Notes under the pieces: generated by a model
The model's database searches: none
What the model saw: the letters and a program-made list of their open reading frames with translations, nothing else
Told to the model about the DNA's origin: nothing
Part shown: in pieces, positions 1-12,300 of the stretch
How positions within the stretch are numbered: the first letter of the stretch is position 1
How the letters are laid out: each line of letters opens with the position of its first letter
Position numbers and translations under genes: made by a program
Assembly (NCBI GenBank): GCA_900095095.1
Contig: FMBT01000524.1
Coordinates: 1 to 64,000, forward strand
DNA length: 64,000 nucleotides
Origin: Fragilariopsis cylindrus CCMP1102
Taxonomy: Eukaryota > Bacillariophyta > Bacillariophyceae > Bacillariales > Bacillariaceae
Reading direction: 5' to 3'

Positions 1-1871
1 AAATTTCAAATTGCGTCAAAAGCGTACTGACTGCGACTCCCAGTTTTCACGTTGTAAAATTTTGTCGTGTATGGTTCAGTACTGTACACACTTTGATTCC
101 CATACTCGTCACTCGTGGATCGTAGTTTCAACATGAAGTCGAAAGCTTACTTTTCAAGTAGGGACCTAGTGTACTAAAGTAAGAACCCCTATCCTAGTGC
201 CTATTACAGTCTACTCGCGTTAACAAATACGTAGTGCACACCGGTCTGATGTAGGACTATTTGTTATCGCGATGTATTTGATATGATTCCACGTACGAAT
301 ATAAAAGCTAAATCATGCCCAAATTTGCCAATATAAAAAACTAAATAAAGCCCAATTTTACTAGTAATTGTTAGTCTAGTATATAATAATAAGACCTAAA
401 CAGTCTTTTTTTTGAAAAATAAACCATGAAGATTACAATTGACCTATTAGATGGAGACTATTATATTCCTTAGTCTTTTAAGTTTACTGGTATATCACAA
501 AGTAGGCTCACACACAGCACAAATCATATTTTTATGAGATATCTTGTTCAGGACACAAAGCAGGGTAGAACTTCCAGGAAAATGCTTCTTTTTGGTCAGC
601 AAGAGTTCCTCTACTTAACCATGTGTGTAATAAATAATAGATCAGAAATATGTTGTAGGCACTCGGTCATTTCATGAACACATTCATGTACAATGACTAG
701 CCTTTTAACACACCATGTTACTAGTTAATTTCTGGCGGCTATTATTTTTGCTAGAAGAACTTTTTCCGGAAGATAAAGTGATGGAACCCATTCAATTATT
801 GATTGATATATGTCTGCAAGATTACATTGGTGAACTGGGGTTTACTTTCTTCGCCAAGGGCCAAAAACCAATGTTTACCCTATATTAGCTAAAATTTACT
901 GAACCAGAGGCCCTATTAATGGGGGCTTTAGGTGGGTTAGTTTATTTTATGAGTATTTGTGTGGAATGTTCCTGTCAAAATTGGTGTGGGAGAATTTTCC
1001 AACCAACAGTGACTATTTTCAATACGGTCCTTGATTGCTTTTTATATTAAACTTTTTTTAAACAGGGGTGAACTGCAATTACATCCAAGATAATAGTGGG
1101 TTGGGATGATGATGCTTCCCATTCAAAGGTAATATGTCCTAATGACAGTGAAATAATTCTGTGTACTAATTTACCTGGTGGTATGTTTAAATAATGAGAT
1201 GTATGTATAATTTTGGACCATACAATTTTTGATCAGAAATGAACAACAAAATATCTCATATGAAAGGGTTACAAAGGACAACACCAGATGGGTCTGGTGC
1301 ACAAGTATCCACAAAGTTTACTAGAGCATTGTGTTTGCCTCCTACAACTTTTATGTTCTTGTAGTTGCGGAATGAAATTAATTTCGCTGCTGAGGAAGGA
1401 ACACAAACAACACAACAAGATGAACATGAATTCACTCCTAATGATTTTCATTATTCAAAAAACAATTTAATAATGGAATATCTGCAATACCACTCGGTGG
1501 ATCAGAAGCAGGATCTGCTTCATCCTCAAATGCATGAATGATTTCCAGTGCATCCATAATGCTACCAACGTGCTAATACTAAAATAGTGATGATCAGTGA
1601 ATAATGATAATAATAATAATAATAATATCAGTTAATACGTCACGATGAAGTATAGTACCAAACACACACATGGTCCAAATTGAATTTGAATAGAATGCAA
1701 GAATATATGAATACTTCTTTTTGTTAGCTACTACATTATCGTGATGCATTATAAATTTTACGAAACACCATTGGGTGGTAGATGACAAATTATTGGAATG
1801 ACAAGAAATATAACATATGCAGTACCGTAGACTAAAATGGATAGGGGAAAAAAAAGTTGCTCAGTAAATTA
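1..1871. other. Intergenic, no gene recognised
   Basis: No open frame here is long or has recognisable protein content; the longest are about 60 codons. The stretch is AT-rich. It holds a short degenerate duplication near 300-350 (AATATAAAA followed by a CCCAA-type motif, twice) and an AAT/ATT microsatellite near 1606-1627. It could contain a decayed element, but I cannot assign a family. Confidence 0.5.
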
Positions 1872-2873
1872 TTAAGGTTCAAATATGGATGGATTCTGCC
1901 ACAATCCTGGTAATTTTATTTTCATTTCTTCTATAGTTTGAAATGCAATATCAACAGCAGGATCATCGGTGGATGGTGCATCACCTGGTAAATCTCTACC
2001 ATCTTCTGATGACCCTGTTATTAATATAGTTTTCATCCCTAATGCTTTTGCTGCACGTATATTCTTCATTGAATCTTCTACCATAATACATTCCTCTGGA
2101 CGTATAGTTTTACTTGTAGTCTTATTGTCTTCATCGTTGTTGTTTTCATCGTCAATATTATTATTTAATACATTAAATATTTTTTCAAATGATTCCTTTT
2201 CTGGTTTACAATATGGTAATACATCATCAACACCAAATACATACTTACCATCATCTGCATCTTCGTTACTACCAAATAAATCCCATAATTGTAATGTCTT
2301 TAATACCTTCACAACATACGATCGTGGTCCATTTGAAAATGCCACAATCTTGATTGATTTTTTTAATTCTAACATATCATTATAAAATAGTTGTTTTGAT
2401 CTTTTTGCATCGTCAATACTACCATACTTTTTTCTGGTGGTAGAAGCATAAGTAGAATCGCAACCCCAAAGAATATTATAATCAAGATGATCCACCCAAT
2501 ATTGTGCCATATGTTGTATATCAAATGTTGGTGCTCCTACGGGAAGTGCATCTTCACTTTGTGCAACAGTTAATGCTTTACCTGTACTATGATATAATTT
2601 AAAGTATTTATCACGAATAATTTTTGCTTCTTCTATAGATTTAAAATGTAAATGATCCACCATATATTGATATATCACTTCACCCTGACGATGAGTTGTA
2701 AATCCACTTGATACATCATATAATGTATCATCAACATCAAATATGATTGTTTTAACAATATTGTTGTCACTGCTACCACTACTACTACTACTACGCTTCG
2801 AATTCGATTCCGTAGAAGTGATGGCCGAAGCACCAACTGCTGCAGTATCAATTGCTTCGCCTTCGTTAGACAT
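1872..2873 (-). CDS. HAD-superfamily hydrolase, pyrimidine 5'-nucleotidase (SDT1/PHM8) type
   Basis: The product is a 333-residue soluble protein with all four HAD motifs. Motif I is DVDDTLYD near residue 46, with nucleophile and acid/base Asp. Motif II is FSNG near 180. The motif III Lys is in CKPEKESF near 224, and motif IV is MVEDSMKNI near 265. The helical insert after motif I is a C1-type cap, as in yeast Sdt1/Phm8 and plant homologues that dephosphorylate nucleoside monophosphates or other small phosphate esters. The first 40 residues are Ser-rich and low-complexity. A run of Asn/Asp at about 238-255 interrupts the core between motifs III and IV, which is typical of this genome. It is a single exon starting at the first ATG. 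The fold is secure; the substrate is inferred from the family only. Confidence 0.85.
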   Translation of the reverse strand: MSNEGEAIDTAAVGASAITSTESNSKRSSSSSGSSDNNIVKTIIFDVDDTLYDVSSGFTTHRQGEVIYQYMVDHLHFKSIEEAKIIRDKYFKLYHSTGKALTVAQSEDALPVGAPTFDIQHMAQYWVDHLDYNILWGCDSTYASTTRKKYGSIDDAKRSKQLFYNDMLELKKSIKIVAFSNGPRSYVVKVLKTLQLWDLFGSNEDADDGKYVFGVDDVLPYCKPEKESFEKIFNVLNNNIDDENNNDEDNKTTSKTIRPEECIMVEDSMKNIRAAKALGMKTILITGSSEDGRDLPGDAPSTDDPAVDIAFQTIEEMKIKLPGLWQNPSIFEP

Positions 2874-4205
2874 TCTTCCAGTGAAGATTCTCTCTTCTTG
2901 AGAACAAAGAAACTATGCAGGGGGTAAACAACGACGACTATACTGTAGCTACCACAAGAGTGGTGCGGTGCTGTTGTCTGTTGGCTGAAATTTACCGGAT
3001 CGCAATTTATTTGCTTTTTTTCTTGTGATATCAATACGCGTATAAATAATGCTGCCTGTTTAGTTTTCACACGCTCTACTACGCTACTCCGATGTGAACA
3101 ACTCCAATATGCAGCTTAGCAGCTAAAATGTACAGCTTACAGAGTCGGATCCTTGGTCGGTCGATACAATACTCCTGTACTGTAACATGTGCTGGTATCG
3201 ACAATCGGTGGGAGAGAGAAATAAATGTTTATTTAATTTTGAATCATGAAATGAAAGAAGCGAATGAATTGAAGACACAAAAATGGAATTTCGCGCATTT
3301 TCATTGAATCTTCGCTCGTAGGTAAGTACAGTACCGTGTATTGACAGGCACGGGAACTAAAGAGCATTACAACATAAATAGTCCTTAAATGATAGTCCGT
3401 GAAACAAAACCTCACACGATTTGATTTGCGTACTTCGTACACGTGATGATGTCAAAGAAAATTGATTGAACAAGAATGAAGGAATCAATCGAATTCATCA
3501 GACATACTTCCTCCGTGCAACGCATAATTCGTACGCGCTATCGTCTGGACTTATTAGAAGATAAAAGCGCTTTGAACCCTCAAAACTCTACGCACAAAAT
3601 GCGAAGCGAAATGTACGAAAAAAATAAAAATAAGCGAATACTGTAGTTTAAGGGGTTCAAGGAACTATAGCGTGTCTTAATTATCACACCATAGCGCGTG
3701 CGAATCATGCGTTGCCCGGAGGAAGTACACAGAGAGACATTCTCCGTGTAAAAGAATTCCGTATTACGCGCCTCCGCGGTTGTTCTTTGAAATAAACAAT
3801 AAAATTAATGTTGAAATACTGCAGCACAGAATTTTTGGATTCAATTCCGAGGAACAACCATTCTTCATGGCAAACAATACAATACATTATTTAAGATAGC
3901 TACGAACTTTAAGTCAGTACGAAAAAAGGAGTTGTCGTTCGACATCGACAAGTCAACTAGCAACTGTAGTTGCCACCCACAACTTTTCATCTTTCTCACA
4001 CAAAGTTGAGAATCAATCAATCAATCAATCAATCTTCGAACCAACAAACATACCTTCAAGGGGGATTAGGAATACTGTAGGCGAAGATCTCATCATTAGA
4101 CTTCGAAGAATCGAATCGTAATACGATCAGGAAAAAAAAAGATCATCATCGAGTGCGTACTGTGCCGAAGAAGAAGAAGAAGAAAAAGAAGAAAAAGGAA
4201 ATATA
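2874..4205. other. Divergent intergenic region between the HAD hydrolase and the oxygenase
   Basis: This 1.3-kb stretch separates two divergently transcribed genes. It contains a complete MITE (separate entry), a (TCAA)n microsatellite near 4014-4034, and TACTGTA motifs at about 3177 and at 4073-4079, the latter 127 bp before the oxygenase ATG. No coding potential was seen. Confidence 0.6.
3507..3725. mobile_element. Stowaway-like MITE, copy 1 (TA target site)
   Basis: This is a 219-bp non-coding element flanked by TA on both sides (3505-3506 and 3726-3727). Its terminal inverted repeats are about 38 bp. The left end starts CTTCCTCCGTGCAACGC and the right end is its reverse complement with about four differences across 38 positions. 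TIRs beginning CTTCCTCCG with a TA duplication match the pattern of Tc1/mariner-derived Stowaway MITEs. A second copy with the same TIR lies at 22783-22979. Confidence 0.85.
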
Positions 4206-4877
4206 ATGGGTCAAACATGTAGTAGCTGCGATTGTATTCAAGTCGTGACGACGACAGAACGCGGAAGAAAGATGAAGAAAACGAAAATGACAAAACCAAT
4301 GAAACGATCTGATTCCATTGATCCAATTATGTATGATTTGATGCGTGAATCGATTCATACAACAACAACATTAAGAAAGAGAGCTTATCAGAAACGAGAA
4401 GAACAACAACTACAACGACGCCAGCGACGACGTCAGCGGAGTCGTCGAAATCGTGCTAGTAATCAAAATCAAAATAAACGAACTATTAATTCATCCTCAC
4501 AACGGTCATCGTCGTCTGGGACAGAAACGACGACGATTAATACATCAAGAACCAACATCATCAGCAACGAATCTTGTGTTTCTCACATTCCAAAGAACAA
4601 AAATGAAAAGGAGAATGATGATGATATTGCTATGATGACGAAGGGACAGAACCATTTACTTTATGAGAATGTTGCCGCTGTCAACAGCAATAACAACAAA
4701 AACAGCAGTAACAACAAAACTGGTAACAAAATCAAAGCTTTATTAGGAGGAAAGAACGTAGGTGGTGGTGGTGGTAGAAGAAGAAAAATAGCAGAGAGTT
4801 ACGAAGCAGAAAAAGAAAAAGAAAAGGTCAAACAGCAGCAGCAGCAGCAACAGCAGCAACATCAACAGCAACAGCAG

Positions 4878-4971
<94 letters not shown>

Positions 4972-7340
4972 ATGGTAGCGTGCATTGTAAAAATTTAATA
5001 GAAATTACTGACAATGATGGAAACAAGAGCATAGACATTATTGTTGTAGAAGAAGAAGAAGAAGTGGATTATTATGATGAGGTGGAAGATGAAGATGAAG
5101 ACGATGAGTTGTATTTCAATAACCAAGATGAAGACGGTGAAATGGACGATGACAGTCAAGTAATGATTGCAGTAGAATTTGAAACATCAATTTTTAAAAC
5201 AATTCATTCGAAATGTCCAACAAAACTTTTAATACGACGATGTGATAATAACAACAACAATGCAACTATTATTATACCTGCAAGTGATGATTACAAGAAG
5301 AATTATCAGTACAATAATAACGATGACGACGACGACGACGACGACAATGATGATGATGATGATGGTCCACTTCAATATTCTAGCCATAACAATCATCGTG
5401 GTGCTGGGGGTAGTAGTAATTGCAGTAATTGTAATAGTGGTGTGACTAATATATATGCTATTCGATATCCGAAGGAAGACGCACTACTTATGAACGATGA
5501 AGATGATTACGATGATGATTCGTCATCTTCTTTCTATTCTCAATCAACAATTGACGAAGAAGAATATTCTACTGTTTATGGTGATAACAACGATGATGAG
5601 TTTTCATCAGCTTCGACGAAACAAAGAAGAAGAAGACAACAACAACAACGAAGACGAGTGAAAAATCAAGAACAATGTCCTAGTCGACGTCGACCAAGCA
5701 ATATAACGCCAACTTGTCAACATCAACAACAACAGCAGCTATTGTATCCGTCAAAAACAACAGCAACCACCCCTCCGACGATGACGACGACGACGACGAC
5801 GACGACGACGAATAAGACGAAGAATGTTGTAGGAGCTTCGGTCACATCTACCACCGCCGATAACGTTGGTAAATTAGCTGTTGTTAGTGGTGATATGATG
5901 CCCAGTAATAATGCTGACGGTGACGCGGGACAGAAGAAAAGCATCCTCACTTTAACAAGTTCCAACAATGTGGCGACCACCTCGCCCGCTCCAACCAAAG
6001 TCTATATCTCCACCACCAAATCAAAGAATAATAATGATAACAACAAGAAGAAGAAAGCATCATCGTCTGCCACTGGTGGTACTGGTGGTACTGGTGCTAG
6101 CACTGCTACTGCTATTGCTACTGCTGCTACTGCTGTAGTCGACAACATCATCAGCAGTAAAACTGACCCTACTACTGATTCAATTAGAATAAATAACGGA
6201 AGAAATATCTTTACACCTTCCACTATGGCGGCACCACCTAAACGTGACGGTACGTATGTATATGTATTTTTTTTAGTGTTTTCCGACTATTATTGTTCAA
6301 CGGAACCACCAGCTTGAATTTATATACTCTTACTTTTCTACTTGATTTTGCTTCCTATGCTTCTATTTTTTACCTTCCTTATATCGAAATACATAGTTTT
6401 GGATTGGGTAACAGTTTCAGAAGAACATCATATATATGTTATCGATGTTGGTATGACACCTGATCAATGTGATGAATTAGTAATAACAACAGAACAGGCA
6501 TGCAATGGACAATATGCTGCATATACGTACGCGAAACAAACATTGGGTTGTAGAGAATATCCGACGTTGGCTTATGCAAGTTTTGATCCAGTACATTCAA
6601 CTGTTTGTTCTATAACAGACAAGTTTAAAAGTAATAGTAATAGTAATAGTCCTTCCACTGCCGATGGTGTCACTATATCCGCCACTGATGCTGCAGACCC
6701 AACGAACGGTTCAAACAAAGATGATACTGACAGTACAACAGTCACTACTACTACTACTACCACTACTACTACCACTGCTGCGAATCAATCATCCGATGCT
6801 GTTGATCGGTTGAGCAATGATGGTGTTTCAAAAAGTAATACAAGCAATACTGCTACTACAACTGTTACTTCTGATGAAACTGATACTGATATTCTTTTAC
6901 AATTAGATGATCGTGAACCACATATTGTAAAGTATGATGTAACGAAGAAGGAACGACAAAAGTTAGATATGCATACAGATAAATCAGAATGGACATTTTT
7001 AATTGCTTTGTCAAATGGATGTGGTGTTGATTATGATGGTGGCGGTACATATTTTGAATGTTTAGATGCAACAGTGCATATCCAACGTGGACATGCATTA
7101 GTTTTCCCTGGTAAATTACGTCATTGTGGTAAGAAAATTACCCATGGACTACGATTCCTACTAGTTGGATTCTTAGTCGATAAGAGTACTGCTGCTTTAG
7201 CAAGTACTAATAAAACAACAAGTACAGCTTTTTCGGTCAAGGACAAGAACGGCGGGAAGGGTGCGACCTCTACTATCTCTACCAAAAAGGACGCCTCCGC
7301 TGCAACTAACGCTCCCATCACACAAACTGTTAGCTGTTAG
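4206..7340 (+). CDS. 2-oxoglutarate/Fe(II) oxygenase with acylated N terminus and polyQ region (two exons)
   Basis: Exon 1 is 4206-6249. The donor GTACGT is followed by an acceptor at 6395-6396 (exon 2 from 6397) or at 6419-6420 (from 6421); both keep the frame, giving about 995 or 987 residues. The N terminus MGQTCSSCDC has Gly2 for N-myristoylation and Cys for palmitoylation, which suggests membrane attachment. About 670 residues of low-complexity sequence follow (Arg/Gln-rich, polyQ, acidic runs, Thr/Ser runs). The C-terminal exon carries the catalytic fold: HTD iron ligands, GGGTYF, the distal His in LRHCG and the 2-oxoglutarate Arg in GLRFLLVGF. This resembles the P4H/PLOD-type dioxygenase domain. 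A Ser/Thr insert splits the domain. Peptidyl hydroxylation is the family role; the substrate is unknown. Residues 1-681 could be a separate gene if the intron is not real. Confidence 0.75.
4833..4970 (+). repeat. CAG/CAA polyglutamine tract
   Basis: Forty-six codons encode 45 Gln and one His inside the oxygenase gene. CAG and CAA are mixed, so the tract is less prone to slippage than a pure CAG run. On the opposite strand it makes a spurious poly-Leu frame. Confidence 0.95.
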
Positions 7341-8411
7341 CAAGCCAACCAACCAACCAGCAACACTTCTAGTAGCAGTAGCAGTAGCAGTAGCAACAAC
7401 AACAACAACAACGACGACGACGACGACGACGATGGACGAATGATATGTTGTTCTTGCTACAATACAACGTGGGAGCAACACCATTAATACAAGATACAAT
7501 CCCTCCCTATCATTTAGTTCTGCTGGAGGAGCAATACAAAACAGAGAAGAAGGGGAAAAAAGAAAAAAAACTAAAATCAGGTTCACACGCGCAGTCCTCT
7601 CGTCACCTTTAAAAAAGAGAGAGAAACAAGAGAAAATAAGGGAAGATATGTGCGTATACAATTCATTTTTTATCAGCCTCCCCCCTCCCCCCGGCGCATC
7701 ACGACATCACGATATCATCACATGAAACCAATTGTCTATCCATCTATCATCTTTCTCTCTTTCTTTACCTATATCCTGTGTTGCGCATTTCTTTTTCTAT
7801 ACTGAAATAACTACTTCATTAAAATTATTATAGAATGCATCATGTATATTATAAAACCATTTTAACTATCAAACTTGAACTGTACAGTAGTCGATGTATG
7901 ACTGGGTGTTGTGACTAGTAGTCTAGCTCGCAGCTACTGGAGGATATATATATTCTACAATCATTCATTATCAGAGCGCACTGCACTGGCTGGTACATGA
8001 TGCTTGATTGATTGATTGGTCGTTTAGAAAGAAAGGAAAGAAAATACACGAACAAGCAAAAACAGGCAGAAAAGGAAGAAATATATTTCTCTAACGCTAC
8101 TATATTCTCTATTTCTTGTTTTGTTGTATATACTGTAGAATCAATTTTTATATTTGTTTTATTTTATTTTACATTAAGAACCCAAATTCTTTCTTTCTTT
8201 CTTTCTGGTACTTCATTTATTCGATTATCATACATTCGCATTTACCTTTAATTTATAAAGACCTATTTCCAAGTATCAAATCAAGTAGAATTAGACAAAA
8301 AAAAAGGGTGGTTCTCTCTTTACTTCCTCAACCTTCTCTCTCTCTCTGTCTGTCTATGTCTGTCGGTCCCTCTCGCTCTCTCTGATCAACTTCAATTATC
8401 CATTTTATGTA
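7341..8411. other. Intergenic between convergent genes, simple repeats only
   Basis: This is the shared 3' region of the oxygenase (+) and EMC5 (-). It contains a compound microsatellite at about 7373-7433 (AGTAGC, then CAA, then CGA units), CT-rich runs near 8335-8385, and no supported gene. Confidence 0.6.
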
Positions 8412-8828
8412 TTAATCATTCTTTGTAACACGATGTAATAATGCTTTGGATCTATTATTATAGATATCAAAATCACGTGTCCTGTAGGCTGGAGCAACAA
8501 GTGATTTACGTTTTACTTCATTTTCTGCTAATACTACTAATTCAACAGATTGCAATGAACCAATACCATATAATTCACCTAATAAAATTAATAGAAATGC
8601 TATTACCACTTCAATATAGACATCAATCGGTGGTATCATCATTGTTTCTGATGATGATGATGATGACGTTTCTGTTTCATCCTGATGTTGTCCATCGGAT
8701 CCTGATGAGGAAGTTGCTACAAGATCTAAATCTTGTAATATTGATCTATAATGCATACAACTATATGCAGCATGTAACATTAATATTGCACCTGTTCCCT
8801 TCAGAAAGAATGAAATTGATCCTGCCAT
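8412..8828 (-). CDS. EMC5: ER membrane protein complex subunit 5 (MMgT family)
   Basis: The 138-residue protein has the EMC5/MMgT layout: an N-terminal membrane helix around residues 6-26 (KGTGAILMLHAAYSCMHYRS), a polar loop, and a second helix around 70-90 (VVIAFLLILLGELYGIG). The end is cytosolic and includes a YNNRSKALLHR-like segment, resembling the FNHRG end of animal MMGT1. The EMC inserts tail-anchored and multipass proteins into the ER membrane, and subunit 5 is part of its membrane core. The loop between the helices is Ser/Asp-rich and longer than in animals. It is a single exon. Confidence 0.85.
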   Translation of the reverse strand: MAGSISFFLKGTGAILMLHAAYSCMHYRSILQDLDLVATSSSGSDGQHQDETETSSSSSSETMMIPPIDVYIEVVIAFLLILLGELYGIGSLQSVELVVLAENEVKRKSLVAPAYRTRDFDIYNNRSKALLHRVTKND

Positions 8829-9162
8829 CGTACTATTGTGACTATTGTATTAATATGTATAACCTTGTTTTCGTTATTTGTACTTTTTTATTTATCTTTG
8901 TTTCTAATTTGTGTCTCGTCGTGAACTTGTTTTGTGTCGTTGTTGTGTTGCTTGTTGATTGTCACTTGGCTGTTGCGTCCTTGCCTCTCGTCGCTCACGC
9001 CTTTCAATCGAATGCAACAAAGTAGCACGCTCGAATTTAAAAATTGATGGAAGAGAGAAACATTTCCCCCGGTCCCTCCTAATGCAATTTACTTACGGTG
9101 GTATCGCGCATGAAATTGCTCGGGCGCTCAAGTGGTTTGCTTGAAACCTCTTATACAGTACA

Positions 9163-9368
9163 GTACGTAGTAATAGTCGTACTTGTAGGTATTAGTAGTA
9201 GGCCTGTGTAGATTTTAAGGCGGAAACAAAAAAAATCTACAGTACTTATTAGTACTGCTACAACAACTACTGTAGAAATACAGTAGGGGGGAAATCGATA
9301 ACTAATATTTATTTATATGAACTTATATGAACGATTGCAACTTTTTCTTGTCTTTCACCAGCGATCCG
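9163..9368 (-). repeat. Dispersed repeat (B-type) with attached E segment, third copy
   Basis: The reverse complement of 9218-9368 matches the B repeats at 23184-23350 and 28522-28680. They share GATCGCTGGTG, AAAAGTTGCAATCG, ATATAAGTTCAT and ATCGATTTCCCCCCT in the same order. Next to it, 9163-9212 matches 28116-28153 (ACACAGGCCTACTAC, reverse complement). One end carries GGCGGAAACAAAAAAAATC, also found at about 23131. It is probably a non-autonomous element whose ends I could not define. Confidence 0.7.
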
Positions 9369-9531
9369 TGTGATGATGATTACTATTATTAAAATTATTA
9401 TCTGAATGTATAAATCATTTCGCCAAACATGTTGAAGGTTTTTTCTTCTATTTGCCTCTCTCTCTCTCTCTCTCTTTCTTCTGATTTATCTCTCTTTCTT
9501 TCTTCTGGTTTATCTCGTTTTATATACTTCT

Positions 9532-12300
9532 TTACAAGCTACCCTCCTCAATACCAGCCTTAGCTAATGCATATAGTTGTGTGAAGAAATTAATAGCAAG
9601 GACGGCAACAACAACCGATCCAAGGATGAGTGGACCCATCGGATCATCCCAACGTGCGGGGATACGATTCTTAATTTGATCTTGACGCCACAAGAAGATA
9701 TGCAATGCATATAGACAAAATGCAAGACTGATTGGTAACAATGCCATCGCATACCATTGACGCCATTCCTCACCGGGTACTTCTGACATTGATAATACAC
9801 CAGCTGCAATCGATGATAGTACAACAGCATAATGTAACCAATGCAAAAAGGTACGTTCATTCGCAAAGAACATCTTTGGTTCAATCTTTTGAAACGATGT
9901 CGGTGCAACAACGTTTGCTGCGTACTGATTGTACCGTGAACAGAATGGGAACACCCAACCGCAGCAACCTTCCTCCTCATCTTGATCATCATCAATATCA
10001 ATATCATCACCTAAAATAGCATTCACGGTGGCACCACCGCCAAGATCGAAGCCAACTGGTACGTTGCCTACATTGGCTTGATTACCTGTTATACCCTTAG
10101 AGGCTGCAACAGAAACGTATGTCCGTCCAACAGCAGTTTGGGACCGATCATTATCTTGATCACCAAATGGTAACAAGTGATCATAAATTGCATTCGCACC
10201 TGGTGCAGGACCTTCACCTGGTTCCATTAATATACGTCGACCCCCCGATGCAATAATCGATTCACGTAATGTAACATCATCAACCCAGTAGGGAACACTA
10301 CGTACATCTTCTGGTAATAATACTGCTGTTCCGTGACAGTATTTAGAATACTTATGACACTCATATATTAGACCAGAATTTTGTAAATCACCAACCCATT
10401 TAGGTGCAGTCATATTACCACCCTTTAATTCTAATTTAATTTCAAGTACAGCATGGGGGAAACGTGTAATTTCTTGTGGTTGTAATATCCATTCTGGATT
10501 ACGGAACCATGTTTTCATATTATTCAAATCATATCCACGTTCTGATATCATACATAAATTAGTATCTAATGAAATTCTAACTGTCGCATCAAATGGGATT
10601 TGAAATGCAGTCCTCATGCATTGTGTTCGACATGTTGGTACCAATTGCTTACTAACACATACCTGTGTAATTTCACGTACTAATGTTTCCCATTCATCAC
10701 ATTCCTTTTGTGATTTACCTTTAGCAAGCATCGCCTTCTTCTTTTCAGCAATTGGATACGTATTAGTTAATACGGATTGCACTTCCGATTCATCGACCTT
10801 TGAGATAAATAAGATGAGTTAAATTTGAATTGAATTGAATTGAATTGATGAAGAAGAAGTGAAAGGAGAGTGAGTGAGGGAAGAAGCGGCAGTAGAAAAC
10901 ACAATACATAAATAGCATTACATACACACATAATATAATATAATACAATACGGCACAATACAGAATCTATAGGACGTACAGTAAAACGTTCTTTCACAGA
11001 AACTTCACCGGTCCTATATGAAACAGAATTATTATAAAAAAAGGGATGGGATGGATGGGATAGATAAGATATACAAACAGTGAGGATTAATTATGATTTG
11101 ATTTTGATTTGGCTACGGATGGACAGTAATAGAAGTGGCATGTTTACGAACAAAGACAGGACAATACGACAATCGACAAGGCACACGAAGCACACGAATG
11201 ACTCGACTGACTCACCATTTATCATTATGTGTTTTACGTTCCACAAATACTAATTTAGGATTACCATTTCCATACCAACGACATCGTAATGCGATTGCAC
11301 CAGGTGATTTTTCTAACCGGCCATGATACAATTCGAGTTGATCATTATCTAAATAAACAGAATTAGTAAATTGAGAATCACTTTCACCGGTAGATGTTTT
11401 TTGTAAAAATACAGGTAAATGACGTAAAATATAATACTTTACACGTGATACGTCTTCTGTCTTTACCCAATACTTTGTTGTGGATCGCAAGAAGGATTGT
11501 TGATCGTTGTTAACTTCTGCAACATGATCATCTCGTAGTGAGGAATATATATGTGATAATCGTACCACTAAATCAGAATAATCACCACGGACCCATGCTT
11601 GTGCATGCATCCGGGATACATAAAATGCCTTACATGGCATGGCTGGTAAGTTCTTATCATGTTTCTTTAATATCTTATGACAACCCATAAAGTTAATATT
11701 CACATATTTTTCTAGTCGTAAAAAATCATTAGCAATCTCATCCGCCTTATCCATATCATTTGTTGTTGCGGATGCTTCAACATCTTCAATCTTTGTACGT
11801 AATTCACTAACTTTTTGTAATGTGAATTTTTCAACCTTGGCTAATTCAATATCCATTTTACGTAAAAATTCTTCCTCTGTAATAGTTTCTGCACTAACAG
11901 CTAATCCACGTGAATCTGTTTGTGTCGGTACCGTCATCGATACCTGACGATTTTGTAAATCAGGACTTGTATACAATTTAGTTTAATGATTAATTTATTC
12001 AATTTAATTTAATAGTAAAAAAAAGAAGAAAAAGGAAACGCAAGCTAGTTAGTTATCATCAACAGTGTATGACCCATTCATAAATACAATGTAATGTCGA
12101 ACTCATGATATGCATGGGAGAAAGCAGGTAAAAGAGCGAAGGCAGGGAGAATATACAAGACGAGACGAGATGACTTACCCACTTGGTGCTGTTTCTGATA
12201 ATTTTTGAATAATATCATCAAGTTCTTGATATTTAATGTAAGCATCGGGACCAAATTCTGGTGCGATATTCGCCTTTAAATGTTCACCGAATGCAACCAT
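9532..12300 (-). CDS. VTC4: VTC4-type polyphosphate polymerase (SPX-VTC-transmembrane), four exons
   Basis: Exons are 12179-12300, 11216-11965, 10980-11013 and 9532-10797, all joined by GT-AG introns with continuous frame, giving 723 residues (yeast Vtc4 is 721). Exon 1 starts MVAFGEHLKANIAPEF, the classic SPX start. Exon 2 completes the SPX domain, which binds inositol pyrophosphates, and opens the catalytic VTC tunnel (SVYLDNDQLELYHGR, RCRWYG, FVERKTH). The 34-nt exon 3 supplies TGEVSVKERFT, joining the parts of the tunnel domain. Exon 4 finishes the domain and ends in three membrane helices after EPKMFFANERTFLHWLHYA (DUF202). The VTC complex makes polyphosphate from ATP and moves it into vacuoles or acidocalcisomes. 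A stretch with GCCGWVFPFC near the helices is unusual. Confidence 0.93.

Noticed and set aside
4743-4985. Poly-Leu open frame on the minus strand
   Set aside because: It is the antisense of the CAG/CAA polyglutamine tract and has no other content.
8012-8385. Overlapping plus-strand frames of 79-89 codons
   Set aside because: Phe/Ile/Tyr-rich translation of AT-rich intergenic DNA; no conserved features.
8441-9025. 194-codon plus-strand frame
   Set aside because: It overlaps EMC5 in antisense, where the minus strand has a recognisable protein.
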